Below, one piece after another: positions 21,961 to 30,434 of a DNA stretch of 40,007 nucleotides. Source of the DNA: Catenibacillus sp964565805 (GTDB lineage Bacteria; Bacillota; Clostridia; Lachnospirales; Lachnospiraceae); NCBI GenBank assembly GCA_964565805.1, contig CAZMGH010000023.1, positions 1-40,007 of the forward strand, given 5' to 3'. How positions within the stretch are numbered: position 1 is the first letter of the stretch; each line of letters opens with the position of its first letter. The notes below the pieces were generated by a model. The model saw only the letters and a list, made by a program, of their open reading frames with translations. It made no database searches and was not told the DNA's origin. Position numbers and translations under genes: made by a program.

Positions 21961-22806
21961 ATGGATGTTATGATGGTTGGACGCTCTAACGGCTGTCTGA
22001 AAGATTACCCGATGCATCAGCACGGTTACTGGGAAATTATTTTTAATGACTGGGGTAGGGGAATATTAACTGTAGAAGAAAAAAGTTTCGCTTTTGAACC
22101 CGGGGATATTACGGTGATTCCTCCGGGAATGTCTCATAAAAAAGAAGCATCGGAAGGATTTAGGGATATTTGTATGTTTATTCATGATTTCCGTCCAGTG
22201 GGGGGCAAAGGGTTTCGTATCCTCCGGGATGATGGGGTCGGTACGGTCCGTCAGTTAATGGAGCTTGCCTGGCGGTTTTATCAGGGACAAAGCGTTTATG
22301 AACAAGCCATTTTAAATGCTCTTGGAGACGCGCTGTATCAGGTCCTTGTGCTGTACTATGTAAAAAACCAGCGCAAGGACCCGCGTTTGGAAGGACTTCT
22401 TGAAATCATGCACGATCACTTTAATGATCCAGATTTTGATCTGTCAGAGGCTATTGGCAGGAGCGGATATTGCAAAGGATACTTTCGCAGAATCTTTAAA
22501 GAATTTACCGGAACTTCTCCGGTGATTTACCTGCAGCAGCTTCGTATGGATTATGCCAAATCTTTGATGGATCAGTACAATCAAAGCCGGAGCGTTAAAG
22601 ATATTGCGGCTTCCTCCGGCTTTAAAGATCCCCTTTATTTTTCCAGAATTTTTAAAAAGTTTGAGGGCCGAAGTCCCAAAGCTTATATGAAAATGCGCCA
22701 TTCCTGTGACGCGTCCATGATCCAGATGGATGAAGCTAAAAGAAATTCGCTGGAGAAAACCCATATTTTCCCGGAACATACCGGACGGTCACAAAGTCTG
22801 ATCTAA
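21961..22806 (+). CDS. AraC-family transcriptional regulator with cupin sensor domain
   Basis: The 281-residue protein has an N-terminal cupin-type ligand-binding domain (MHQHGYWEIIFNDWGRGIL, FEPGDITVIPPGMSHKKEA). A C-terminal double helix-turn-helix (residues about 150-245: DLSEAIGRSGYCKGYFRRIFKEFTGTSPVIYLQQLRMDYAK, VKDIAASSGFKDPLYFSRIFKKFEGRSPKAYMKM) follows. The start is preceded by TGGAGATAAATTT. Being divergent from the deglycosidase pair it is probably the sugar- or glycoside-responsive activator of that operon. It converges on dtd 63 bp away. The effector is unknown. Confidence 0.85.
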   Translation: MDVMMVGRSNGCLKDYPMHQHGYWEIIFNDWGRGILTVEEKSFAFEPGDITVIPPGMSHKKEASEGFRDICMFIHDFRPVGGKGFRILRDDGVGTVRQLMELAWRFYQGQSVYEQAILNALGDALYQVLVLYYVKNQRKDPRLEGLLEIMHDHFNDPDFDLSEAIGRSGYCKGYFRRIFKEFTGTSPVIYLQQLRMDYAKSLMDQYNQSRSVKDIAASSGFKDPLYFSRIFKKFEGRSPKAYMKMRHSCDASMIQMDEAKRNSLEKTHIFPEHTGRSQSLI

Positions 22807-22869
22807 GGTCAGCAGGCCATGGTTTCCGCAAGGACTTCCTGGTCCATGTGGGTGGTCCTACAAAAACCG

Positions 22870-23319
22870 TTAAACTTTGTGCTGACTGTCAATAATAATG
22901 GTAACAGGCCCATCGTTGGTGAGGGATACGTCCATATGGGCGCCGAACTTCCCGTGTTCTACATGAAATCCCATATTTCGGCAGGCATCCATAAACTGTT
23001 CATACAGTCCCTCGGACATTTGGGGAGCTCCGGCCTGGATAAAGCTGGGCCGGTTTCCTTTTTTAGTGCTGGCAAGTAAAGTAAACTGGGAGATGACCAG
23101 TAAACTCCCGCCGACATCAGCCAGGGAAAGGTTCATTTTTCCCTGAGAATCCTCAAAAATCCTGAGCCCGGTCACTTTTTTTACAAGATAATCTAAATCC
23201 TCCTGGGTATCGTTTTCATGGACGCCCAGCAAGACCATAAAGCCTTTGCCGATTTTTCCAATGGTTTGACCTTCCACATCTACGCTGGCTTTTGAAACTC
23301 TTTGAATCACTGCCTTCAT
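22870..23319 (-). CDS. dtd: D-aminoacyl-tRNA deacylase
   Basis: Dtd removes D-amino acids and glycine wrongly attached to tRNA. It is 149 residues, full length. The two family motifs are present: SQFTL (77-81) and the NXGPVT motif as TNDGPVT (134-140). MKAVIQRV is the usual N-terminus. The ribosome binding site on the minus strand is CAGGAGGCAATTATAT. It is alone on this strand between the AraC gene and comM. Confidence 0.94.
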   Translation of the reverse strand: MKAVIQRVSKASVDVEGQTIGKIGKGFMVLLGVHENDTQEDLDYLVKKVTGLRIFEDSQGKMNLSLADVGGSLLVISQFTLLASTKKGNRPSFIQAGAPQMSEGLYEQFMDACRNMGFHVEHGKFGAHMDVSLTNDGPVTIIIDSQHKV

Positions 23320-23481
23320 ATATAATTGCCTCCTGATCTTGTGCTGTTTAGCAACTGCCCGGATATCTGAGCGGCTGCGCTATTTTCTTTTTGATTCTTT
23401 ATATTCTAACAGACAAATGGCTTTAGGGCCAGTGTTTATAGTTTTTTATAGTTTTTTAATACTTATTCGACATTTTTCCCC

Positions 23482-23509
23482 TTGCCCTTTTGAGAAAAAA
23501 TGTTATGAT
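23482..23509 (+). promoter_or_regulatory. likely promoter of comM
   Basis: TTGCCC at 23482-23487 and TATGAT at 23504-23509 are 16 bp apart. The palindrome at 23522-23548 would lie at the very start of the transcript. Confidence 0.55.
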
Positions 23510-23521
23510 GAGGGCACATAA

Positions 23522-23548
23522 GGTCACTGTTTTTGGTAAACAGTAACC
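23522..23548 (+). repeat. dispersed palindrome, copy 5
   Basis: GGTCACTGTTT and AAACAGTAACC form arms of 11 bp with one G-U type mismatch. It keeps the GTNACNGTT...AACNGTNAC pattern but not the central CAG/CTG. It is in the probable 5' leader of comM. Confidence 0.5.
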
Positions 23549-23632
23549 GTCATAGGGGATGTGATTGGCATCCCGCAGCCAGTACAGCAGAGGATTTCCT
23601 GCCCGGTCCTGGAGAGTTAAGGGAGGAATCGG

Positions 23633-25216
23633 ATGTTTACCAGTATTTACAGCGGAGCTGTCAGCGGTATTGAGGGACAGCTTGTTTGTGTAGAAGCAGA
23701 TATTAGCGACGGATTTCCGTCCTATTCATTGGTGGGCTATCTGGCCTCAGAAGTGAAGGAGGCTAGGGAGCGGGTGTCGGCGGCTCTGAAAAATTCCGGC
23801 TTCCGTCTGCCGGCCAAAAAGATCATTATTAATCTTTCCCCTGCCGGGATACGCAAGCAGGGAACGGCCTATGACCTTCCTATTGCTTTGTCCATCCTGG
23901 GGTCTTTAGGGGTGATCCCACAGGAAAAACTTAAATCTATTTTTGCGGCAGGAGAGTTGGGCCTGGATGGAAGACTGCGTTCGGTGAAGGGCATCCTGCC
24001 CCTGATCCTTATGGCCAAAGAACAGGGGATCACCCACTGTCTGGTCCCTTTGGATAATACAGACGAGGCCTCTCTGGCCCAGCTGGGGGGAGGACAGCCG
24101 GTGCATATTATTGGGGTGTCGGATTTGAAGGCCGCCTGCGCCTGGTTTTTAGGGGGAGAAGCAGCTTTGGAAAAAGGATCTCACATTCAGCAGGTAGGCA
24201 CGCCGCCCTCATGGTCCCGGCTGTGCGCCCGGGATAGGGACGAAATAGAAGCTGCGTCCTGGGATTTTTCTCATATTGTGGGCCAGGAACCTTTAAAGCG
24301 GGCCATTGTAGCCGCCGTTGCCGGGATGCATCATTTGCTTATGATCGGGCCGCCAGGCAGCGGAAAGTCCATGAGCGCCAGAGCGATTCGGGGAATCCTT
24401 CCGCCCCTGTCTGTGAAAGAAAGTATGGAAGTGACCCGCCTTTACAGTGTGGCAGGGATGCTGGATAAAGATCATGTCCTTGTGACCCGGCCCCCATTTC
24501 GCAGCCCTCATCATACAGTACCTATAAAAACGATGACCGGAGGCGGCGCGATCCCGGTTACCGGAGAGATCAGCCTGGCTCACCGGGGTGTCCTTTTTCT
24601 TGATGAGCTGGCAGAGTTTGCCCCGGCCACTTTGGAGGTTTTGCGCCAGCCCTTAGAAGAGGGCGTGATCACCATCAACCGGCTCCATGGAAACTTTGTA
24701 TTTCCTGCAGGATTTATGCTGGTGGCCGCCATGAATCCATGCCGGTGCGGCTATTTCCCGGATCGGAGCCGGTGCCAGTGTACGCCGGCGGATGTTTATC
24801 GCTATCTTCACCGGATCAGTCGGCCTTTGTGGAACCGGATCGATGTGTGCGTGGAGGTTCACCCTCCGGTAAAGGGGATTGCCGGGGAAAAGCCAGGCCT
24901 TTCCTCTAAGGTTATGGCAGCGCAGGTAAAGGTGGCCCGGCAGATCCAGTCAGACCGTTTTCGGGGAACGGATGTATTTTTTAATTCCCGGATGTCCGGG
25001 GATATGGTGAAGCAGTACTGTTTTACAAACCCGGGCACTGCATCTTATGCGGTTCATCTGGCAGAGCAGATGGATCTGACCATGCGGGCGCAGCACAAGC
25101 TTTTAAAGGTTGCCCGGACTCTTGCGGATCTGGATGGGGACGGGGAAGTTTTAGAGCGGCATCTGGATGAAGCGGTATGCTATCGCATGGTTGAACAGTC
25201 CTATTGGGATTTTTAA
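23633..25216 (+). CDS. comM: YifB/ComM family Mg-chelatase-like AAA+ ATPase
   Basis: This 527-residue protein has the usual three parts: an N-terminal Lon-protease-like fold (VSGIEGQLVCVEADISDGFPSYSLVG), a central AAA+ domain and a C-terminal Mg-chelatase-type domain. The AAA+ domain has Walker A GPPGSGKS near residue 240 and Walker B VLFLDELAEF. ComM helicases promote branch migration during DNA uptake recombination. A Cys cluster (CRCGYFPDRSRCQC) is typical. The start follows AAGGGAGGAATCGG. dprA starts 12 bp after it, another transformation gene, so the two form an operon. Confidence 0.93.
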   Translation: MFTSIYSGAVSGIEGQLVCVEADISDGFPSYSLVGYLASEVKEARERVSAALKNSGFRLPAKKIIINLSPAGIRKQGTAYDLPIALSILGSLGVIPQEKLKSIFAAGELGLDGRLRSVKGILPLILMAKEQGITHCLVPLDNTDEASLAQLGGGQPVHIIGVSDLKAACAWFLGGEAALEKGSHIQQVGTPPSWSRLCARDRDEIEAASWDFSHIVGQEPLKRAIVAAVAGMHHLLMIGPPGSGKSMSARAIRGILPPLSVKESMEVTRLYSVAGMLDKDHVLVTRPPFRSPHHTVPIKTMTGGGAIPVTGEISLAHRGVLFLDELAEFAPATLEVLRQPLEEGVITINRLHGNFVFPAGFMLVAAMNPCRCGYFPDRSRCQCTPADVYRYLHRISRPLWNRIDVCVEVHPPVKGIAGEKPGLSSKVMAAQVKVARQIQSDRFRGTDVFFNSRMSGDMVKQYCFTNPGTASYAVHLAEQMDLTMRAQHKLLKVARTLADLDGDGEVLERHLDEAVCYRMVEQSYWDF

Positions 25217-25227
25217 GGAGGCAAAGG

Positions 25228-26328
25228 ATGGGAGAAGAAAAGGGAATGGATTTGTATTTGCAGCTGGAATGTTTCTGGCTGTCCAGTCTCATCGGGTTTG
25301 GACGGACAGGTCTTGAAAAATTTGTCGAATTATGCGGAGGAATCGGAGAGGTTTTTCGGATTCCGGATAAGGACATAGGAAAGCTGGAAGGAATTTCTCC
25401 TGGACTTAAGAAAGAAATCTTAAAAACCAGAGATATATCCTGGCTGGAGGAGGAATATAATAAATTATCTCAACGAGGAATTACTTTTATCGGACAGGAA
25501 CATAAGGATTTTCCACGAAAGCTTAAGGAAATTCCCGGATGCCCTTTTGGGCTGTTTTTATATGGAACATTTCCCAGAGCGGACAAGCCTGTGATCGCTA
25601 TTGTAGGGGCAAGAAATGCCACAGTGTTTGGTCAAGAAACGGCCAGGAATTTCGCAAAGACTTTAAGCTGCGCCGGGATACAGATCATCAGCGGACTGGC
25701 TTTAGGGATCGACGGCTATGCCCACCGGGGCGCTCTGGAGGCCGGGGAAAAGACATGGGCAGTGTTGGGGTGCGGCATTAATATTTGTTATCCGAAAGAG
25801 AATATAAGACTTTTTGAGCAAATGAAGGAACAGGGGGGACTAATGTCAGAGTTTGTCCCGGGACAAAAGCCTTTGCCATGGCACTTTCCATATAGGAACC
25901 GGATCATCAGCGGACTGTCTGATGGGATCCTTGTGGTGGAGGCGAAAAAGCGAAGCGGTTCCCTGATCACTGCCGGTTTTGGTCTGGACCAGGGAAGGGA
26001 AATCTACGCGGTGCCCGGAAGGCCCACAGACCTTTTAAGCGCCGGGTGCAACAGCCTTATTGCCGATGGAGCAAAGCTGGTGACAGGGCCGGAGGACATT
26101 TTGGAGGATTATAAAATTTCTGGAAAATTTTCTTCTGAAGATAAGTTTATGCTTGATAATTTAGAAAAATTGGTGTATCCTAGCTTGTGTTTAGATGCTA
26201 AGAGTATTGAACAGATAGCAATGGAAGCCTGCCTGGATTATGTAGAGGCGGCCAGAGTGCTTTTATCTCTGGTACAAAAGGGCTGTGCCCGCCAGGTAGG
26301 AAAAAATTATTATGTCCGAAAGGGATAG
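25228..26328 (+). CDS. dprA: DNA-processing protein DprA
   Basis: DprA loads RecA on incoming single-stranded DNA during transformation. The ATG at 25228 is chosen because AAGGAGGCAAAGG precedes it, giving 366 residues; an earlier TTG overlaps comM and lacks a site. The N-terminal helical domain is followed by the Rossmann-like core: IAIVGARNATVFGQ, IISGLALGIDGYAHRGAL, VLGCGINICYP, FPYRNRIISGLSDGILVVEA and GSLITAGFGLDQGREIYAVPG. A C-terminal winged-helix domain (about 305-366) completes it. It lies between comM and topA. Confidence 0.93.
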   Translation: MGEEKGMDLYLQLECFWLSSLIGFGRTGLEKFVELCGGIGEVFRIPDKDIGKLEGISPGLKKEILKTRDISWLEEEYNKLSQRGITFIGQEHKDFPRKLKEIPGCPFGLFLYGTFPRADKPVIAIVGARNATVFGQETARNFAKTLSCAGIQIISGLALGIDGYAHRGALEAGEKTWAVLGCGINICYPKENIRLFEQMKEQGGLMSEFVPGQKPLPWHFPYRNRIISGLSDGILVVEAKKRSGSLITAGFGLDQGREIYAVPGRPTDLLSAGCNSLIADGAKLVTGPEDILEDYKISGKFSSEDKFMLDNLEKLVYPSLCLDAKSIEQIAMEACLDYVEAARVLLSLVQKGCARQVGKNYYVRKG

Positions 26329-26373
26329 ACCTTGTCGGATGAAAGCAAACAAATCATTTTGGAGGAATTAGTA

Positions 26374-28452
26374 ATGGCAAAGTATCTGGTCATTGTTGAA
26401 TCTCCGGCAAAGGCAAAAACGATCAATAAGTTTCTGGGACCCAACTATACGGTTGTGGCTTCCAACGGCCATGTGAGAGATCTTCCCAAAAGCCAGATGG
26501 GAATTGATATTGAACATGATTTTGAACCAAAATATATTACAATCCGCGGCAAAGGCGATATTTTGGCGATGCTGCGAAAAGAAGTTAAAAAAGCAGATAA
26601 AGTTTACCTGGCAACCGACCCTGACCGGGAGGGAGAGGCCATCTCATGGCATCTTGCTTATGCCCTGAAGTTAGATGAGAACGCCACCAACCGGATCACA
26701 TTTAACGAGATCACCAAAACAGCAGTAAAAGGGTCCTTAAAGCATGCCAGAAAGATTAATATGAACCTGGTGGATGCCCAACAGGCACGGCGTATTTTAG
26801 ACCGGATGGTGGGCTACAGCATCAGCCCCCTTTTATGGGCAAAGGTGAAGCGGGGCTTAAGCGCCGGACGTGTTCAGTCAGTGGCTCTGCGTATTATCTG
26901 TGACCGGGAGAAAGAGATTGATTCTTTTATTCCTCAGGAATACTGGACCCTGGATGTGCTTTTAAATGTGGAAGGCGATGCAAAGCCTCTACAGGCAAAG
27001 TATGCGGGAGATATTCATGGAAATAAAGAGATCCATTCCAGAAAAGAACTGGAGGAGATTTTTAAAAACCTGGAAAATGCCCAGTATACTGTCCGGGAGA
27101 TCCGCACCGGGGAGCGGACGAAAAAATCGCCGCTTCCCTTTACCACCAGTACGCTTCAGCAGGAAGCATCTAAGCAGCTGAACTTTTCCACTCAAAAGAC
27201 CATGCGCCTGGCTCAGCAGCTCTATGAAGGCGTAGACATTGAAGGAGAAGGCTCAGTAGGTTTGATCACTTATCTGCGTACCGATTCAACACGTATTTCA
27301 GAAGAAGCGGATGCAAATGTAAAAAAATATATTGAAAAGACCTACGGCAGCGACTATGTGGCTTATGAGATCAAGGCAGACCAGGAAGATAAAAAGATCC
27401 AGGACGCTCATGAAGCCATCCGTCCCACCTATTTAAACATGACGCCGGTAAAGGTGAAGGAATCTCTTTCAAGAGATCAGTTCCGTTTATATCAGCTCAT
27501 ATGGAACCGTTTCCTGGCCAGCCGCATGAAAGAGGCGGTTTATGAGACAACTTCTGTTAAAATCGGCGCCGGGGATTATCTTTTCAGTGTGGCTGCATCC
27601 AAGCTCAAGTTTAATGGTTATTTATCGATTTACCGTCAGGAAGAAGATAAGGTGGAGAAAAATGTTCTTTCCAAAAAGCTGACCAAGGACAGCAAGCTGA
27701 CCTTTAAGGACTATGAGGAAAAGCAGCATTTCACCCAGCCGCCAGCCCATTTTACGGAAGCTTCTCTTGTAAAGACTTTGGAAGAGCTGGGAATCGGACG
27801 GCCAAGCACCTATGCGCCTACCATTACGACGATTCTTGCAAGACGGTATATTGTTAAGGAAAACAAAAATCTTTATGTTACCGAGTTGGGCGAGATCGTA
27901 AATAAGATCATGGTAGATGCCTTTTCCAGTATTGTGGATGTTGGTTTTACGGCAAATCTGGAGTTCCTTTTAGATAAGATTGAAGAAGGGACCATGAATT
28001 ATAAAACGGTGATACGAAATTTTTATCCGGATCTTAAGGACGCTGTGGATCATGCCCAGGAAGAGCTGGAGCAGGTAAAGATCGAGGATGAAGTATCTGA
28101 TGTGATCTGCGACCAGTGCGGCAGAAACATGGTGATCAAGTACGGTCCTCACGGAAAGTTCCTGGCATGTCCGGGATTTCCCGAGTGCAGGAATACAAAG
28201 ACTTATTTTGAAAAGATCGGCGTAAAGTGCCCCGAGTGCGGTGGCGATGTTGTGATCCGGAAGACGCAAAAGGGCCGGAAGTACTATGGCTGTGAGAATA
28301 ATCCGGACTGCGATTTTATGACATGGCAGCGCCCGTCAGACAAAAAGTGCCCTCAGTGCGGCGGCGTGCTTGTGTATAAAGGCAGCAAGCTGGTATGTAT
28401 GGACCAGCAGTGCGGTTACGTGGAAGCTGTAAAAGCTGATGAACCGGCTTAA
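26374..28452 (+). CDS. topA: DNA topoisomerase I
   Basis: This type IA topoisomerase relaxes negative supercoils and has 692 residues. The ATG at 26374 follows TTTTGGAGGAATTAGTA, and the Toprim domain starts at once (YLVIVESPAKAKTINKFLG). DPDREGEAISWHL supplies acidic metal ligands and Tyr300 in GLITYLRTDSTRIS is the active-site tyrosine. The C-terminus has three zinc-binding units: CDQCGRNM...CPGFPEC, CPECGGDV...CENNPDC and CPQCGG...CMDQQC. The dprA-topA-codY order is common in Firmicutes. Confidence 0.95.
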   Translation: MAKYLVIVESPAKAKTINKFLGPNYTVVASNGHVRDLPKSQMGIDIEHDFEPKYITIRGKGDILAMLRKEVKKADKVYLATDPDREGEAISWHLAYALKLDENATNRITFNEITKTAVKGSLKHARKINMNLVDAQQARRILDRMVGYSISPLLWAKVKRGLSAGRVQSVALRIICDREKEIDSFIPQEYWTLDVLLNVEGDAKPLQAKYAGDIHGNKEIHSRKELEEIFKNLENAQYTVREIRTGERTKKSPLPFTTSTLQQEASKQLNFSTQKTMRLAQQLYEGVDIEGEGSVGLITYLRTDSTRISEEADANVKKYIEKTYGSDYVAYEIKADQEDKKIQDAHEAIRPTYLNMTPVKVKESLSRDQFRLYQLIWNRFLASRMKEAVYETTSVKIGAGDYLFSVAASKLKFNGYLSIYRQEEDKVEKNVLSKKLTKDSKLTFKDYEEKQHFTQPPAHFTEASLVKTLEELGIGRPSTYAPTITTILARRYIVKENKNLYVTELGEIVNKIMVDAFSSIVDVGFTANLEFLLDKIEEGTMNYKTVIRNFYPDLKDAVDHAQEELEQVKIEDEVSDVICDQCGRNMVIKYGPHGKFLACPGFPECRNTKTYFEKIGVKCPECGGDVVIRKTQKGRKYYGCENNPDCDFMTWQRPSDKKCPQCGGVLVYKGSKLVCMDQQCGYVEAVKADEPA

Positions 28453-28468
28453 AAGATAGGTTAAAAGC

Positions 28469-28502
28469 AGATGCCAGGGAAAACACTCTCTGGCATCTTT
28501 TC
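28469..28502 (+). terminator. terminator after topA
   Basis: AGATGCCAG (28469-28477) pairs with CTGGCATCT (28490-28498), followed by TTTTCT. It ends the comM-dprA-topA unit. From 28503 to 28624 I see only AT-rich sequence leading to the codY promoter. Confidence 0.85.
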
Positions 28503-28624
28503 TGTGACCGCTTAATGAAGCCAAGCCGCCAGGCGCCGGCCAGGAACATGAGTAGCTAAAGTTGTTGTAATTTTGTCATTTGTCAACAAATTCTGATTAA
28601 AATAAACTTTTTTTTATATTCCTC

Positions 28625-28653
28625 TTGTTACGTTTAGGGAATTGTGTTAAAAT
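28625..28653 (+). promoter_or_regulatory. promoter of codY
   Basis: TTGTTA at 28625-28630 and TAAAAT at 28648-28653 are 17 bp apart. The ribosome binding site CAGGAGG follows 60 bp later. Confidence 0.6.
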
Positions 28654-28726
28654 AATATGAACATATGGACTATTTGCATAATTGGATGCTTATAAATGAA
28701 AAGTTTGACATTTCAGGAGGTAGCAT

Positions 28727-29494
28727 ATGGGTGTACAGTTGCTTGACAAAACGAGAAAAATAAATAAACTGCTTCATAACAATAACTCAAACATGGTAGT
28801 TTTTAATGATATTTGTGAGGTTCTCAGCGAGATCCTGGAGTCTAATATTCTGGTCATCAGTAAAAAAGGCAAAGTGCTGGGAATCAAAGAACGGGAAGGA
28901 ATCCAGGTGATTCACGAGCTGATCCGCGAAAATGTAGGAGAGCATATTGATGCTCTTTTAAATGAGCGGCTGCTGAGCATCCTTTCTACCAAGGAGAATG
29001 TAAACCTGATCACTCTAGGTTTTACCGGGGAAGGGGTTTCTAAATATGAAGCGATCGTCACACCGATTGATATTGCCGGTGAACGTCTTGGAACTTTATT
29101 TATTTATCGGGACAGTACACCCTATGAGATTGATGATATTATCCTCAGTGAATATGGCACTACAGTAGTAGGTCTTGAGATGCTCCGCTCCGTTAATGAG
29201 GAAAATGCCGAAGAAACCCGAAAGATCCAGATCGTTCGTTCCGCTATCAGCACATTATCTTTTTCTGAGCTGGAGGCCATCACCCATATTTTTGAAGAAC
29301 TAGACGGCAACGAAGGCATCTTGGTAGCCAGCAAGATTGCGGATCGGGTAGGCATCACCCGCTCGGTTATTGTCAATGCGCTGAGGAAGTTTGAAAGCGC
29401 CGGCGTTATTGAGTCCCGTTCCTCTGGCATGAAAGGAACTTATATTAAGGTACTTAATGATGTTGTTTTTGATGAATTAAAAAAACTCAAATAG
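28727..29494 (+). CDS. codY: global transcriptional regulator CodY
   Basis: CodY senses GTP and branched-chain amino acids and represses many adaptive genes in rich conditions. The 255-residue protein has the N-terminal GAF-type sensor (residues 1 to about 155) and the strongly conserved C-terminal winged helix ASKIADRVGITRSVIVNALRKFESAGVIESRSSGMKGTYIKVLN. Its own promoter and terminator frame it. A role in controlling sdaAB or the peripheral catabolic genes here is possible, but I found no convincing CodY box in front of them. Confidence 0.95.
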   Translation: MGVQLLDKTRKINKLLHNNNSNMVVFNDICEVLSEILESNILVISKKGKVLGIKEREGIQVIHELIRENVGEHIDALLNERLLSILSTKENVNLITLGFTGEGVSKYEAIVTPIDIAGERLGTLFIYRDSTPYEIDDIILSEYGTTVVGLEMLRSVNEENAEETRKIQIVRSAISTLSFSELEAITHIFEELDGNEGILVASKIADRVGITRSVIVNALRKFESAGVIESRSSGMKGTYIKVLNDVVFDELKKLK

Positions 29495-29502
29495 GAATTA
29501 AG

Positions 29503-29529
29503 AAAAGGCTTGCTTAATGCAGGCCTTTT
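29503..29529 (+). terminator. terminator after codY
   Basis: AAAAGGCTTGC (29503-29513) pairs with GCAGGCCTTTT (29519-29529), with one G-U pair and a 5-nt loop. It overlaps the -35 region of the rpsB promoter. Confidence 0.75.
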
Positions 29530-29539
29530 GTGCTATAAT
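29510..29539 (+). promoter_or_regulatory. promoter of rpsB-tsf
   Basis: TTGCTT at 29510-29515 and a perfect TATAAT at 29534-29539 are 18 bp apart. The -35 is embedded in the codY terminator, an economical arrangement. Confidence 0.6.
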
Positions 29540-29571
29540 CTTTTCGGTAAAATTTAACACGCGGATTGATT

Positions 29572-29620
29572 TTCCGGAGGGTGCCGTTAAAGCCGGTCAT
29601 ATCGGGCGCGGTTTCCGGAA
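29572..29620 (+). promoter_or_regulatory. possible structured leader of rpsB
   Basis: The 115-nt leader contains a dyad TTCCGG (29572-29577) with CCGGAA (29615-29620) and GC-rich internal sequence. Ribosomal protein S2 controls its own leader in several bacteria, so this may be a regulatory RNA. The fold is a guess by eye. Confidence 0.3.
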
Positions 29621-29659
29621 GAGATGAAATTTGCGGAAGTATTAACCAGGAGGTATATT

Positions 29660-30406
29660 ATGAGCGTTATTTCAATGAAACAGTTACTTGAAGCTGGTGT
29701 GCATTTTGGACATCAGACAAGAAGATGGAACCCTAAGATGGCTCCATACATTTACACAGAGAGAAATGGTATCTACATCATCGACTTACAGAAATCTGTA
29801 GGCATGGTTGACGATGCTTATAAAGCGGTCAAAGATATTGTTGCTGATGGCGGCAAGATTCTTTTCGTAGGTACAAAGAAGCAGGCTCAGGATGCTATTA
29901 AAACAGAGGCAGAGCGTTGTGGCATGTATTATGTAAACCAGAGATGGTTAGGCGGTATGCTGACAAACTTCAAAACCATCCAGAGCAGAATCGAAAGATT
30001 AAAACAAATCGAAGCTATGTCTGAGGATGGAACTTTTGATGTTCTTCCTAAGAAAGAAGTTATCGCATTAAAGAAAGAATGGGAAAAACTGGAAAAGAAC
30101 CTTGGCGGTATCAAAGAAATGAAGAAAGTTCCGGATGCGATTTTTGTTGTTGACCCGAGAAAGGAAAGAATCTGCATCCAGGAAGCTCATATTTTAGGTA
30201 TTCCTTTAATTGGTATTGCAGACACGAACTGTGATCCTGAAGAACTGGATTATGTGATCCCAGGTAATGATGATGCTATCCGTGCTGTTAAGCTTATCGT
30301 TTCCAAGATGGCAGATGCTGTTATCGAAGCAAACCAGGGCGAGCAGTATGAAGAAGCTTCTGCAGAAGAGGTAGAAGTTTCTGCAGAGGAAGCTGTAGAG
30401 GCATAA
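29660..30406 (+). CDS. rpsB: 30S ribosomal protein S2
   Basis: RpsB is 248 residues. The ATG at 29660 follows CCAGGAGGTATATT; an upstream ATG at 29624 has no site. Typical text is VISMKQLLEAGVHFGHQTRRWNPKMAPYIYTERNGIYIIDL, the coiled-coil region around 100-150 and PDAIFVVDPRKE...GIADTNCDPEELDYVIPGNDDA. The acidic tail (EEASAEEVEVSAEEAVEA) is usual in Lachnospiraceae. tsf follows 28 bp later. Confidence 0.97.
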   Translation: MSVISMKQLLEAGVHFGHQTRRWNPKMAPYIYTERNGIYIIDLQKSVGMVDDAYKAVKDIVADGGKILFVGTKKQAQDAIKTEAERCGMYYVNQRWLGGMLTNFKTIQSRIERLKQIEAMSEDGTFDVLPKKEVIALKKEWEKLEKNLGGIKEMKKVPDAIFVVDPRKERICIQEAHILGIPLIGIADTNCDPEELDYVIPGNDDAIRAVKLIVSKMADAVIEANQGEQYEEASAEEVEVSAEEAVEA

Positions 30407-30434
30407 TAAGAAATATTTATGGAGGAATCAAATC

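Noticed and set aside
26115..26129. CodY-box-like sequence AATTTCTGGAAAATT
   Set aside because: It matches 12 of 15 positions but lies inside the dprA coding region, far from a promoter, in an AT-rich stretch where chance matches are common.
28561..28625. CodY autoregulatory box upstream of codY
   Set aside because: The best candidate windows match only 8-9 of 15 positions of the consensus, no better than expected in AT-rich DNA.
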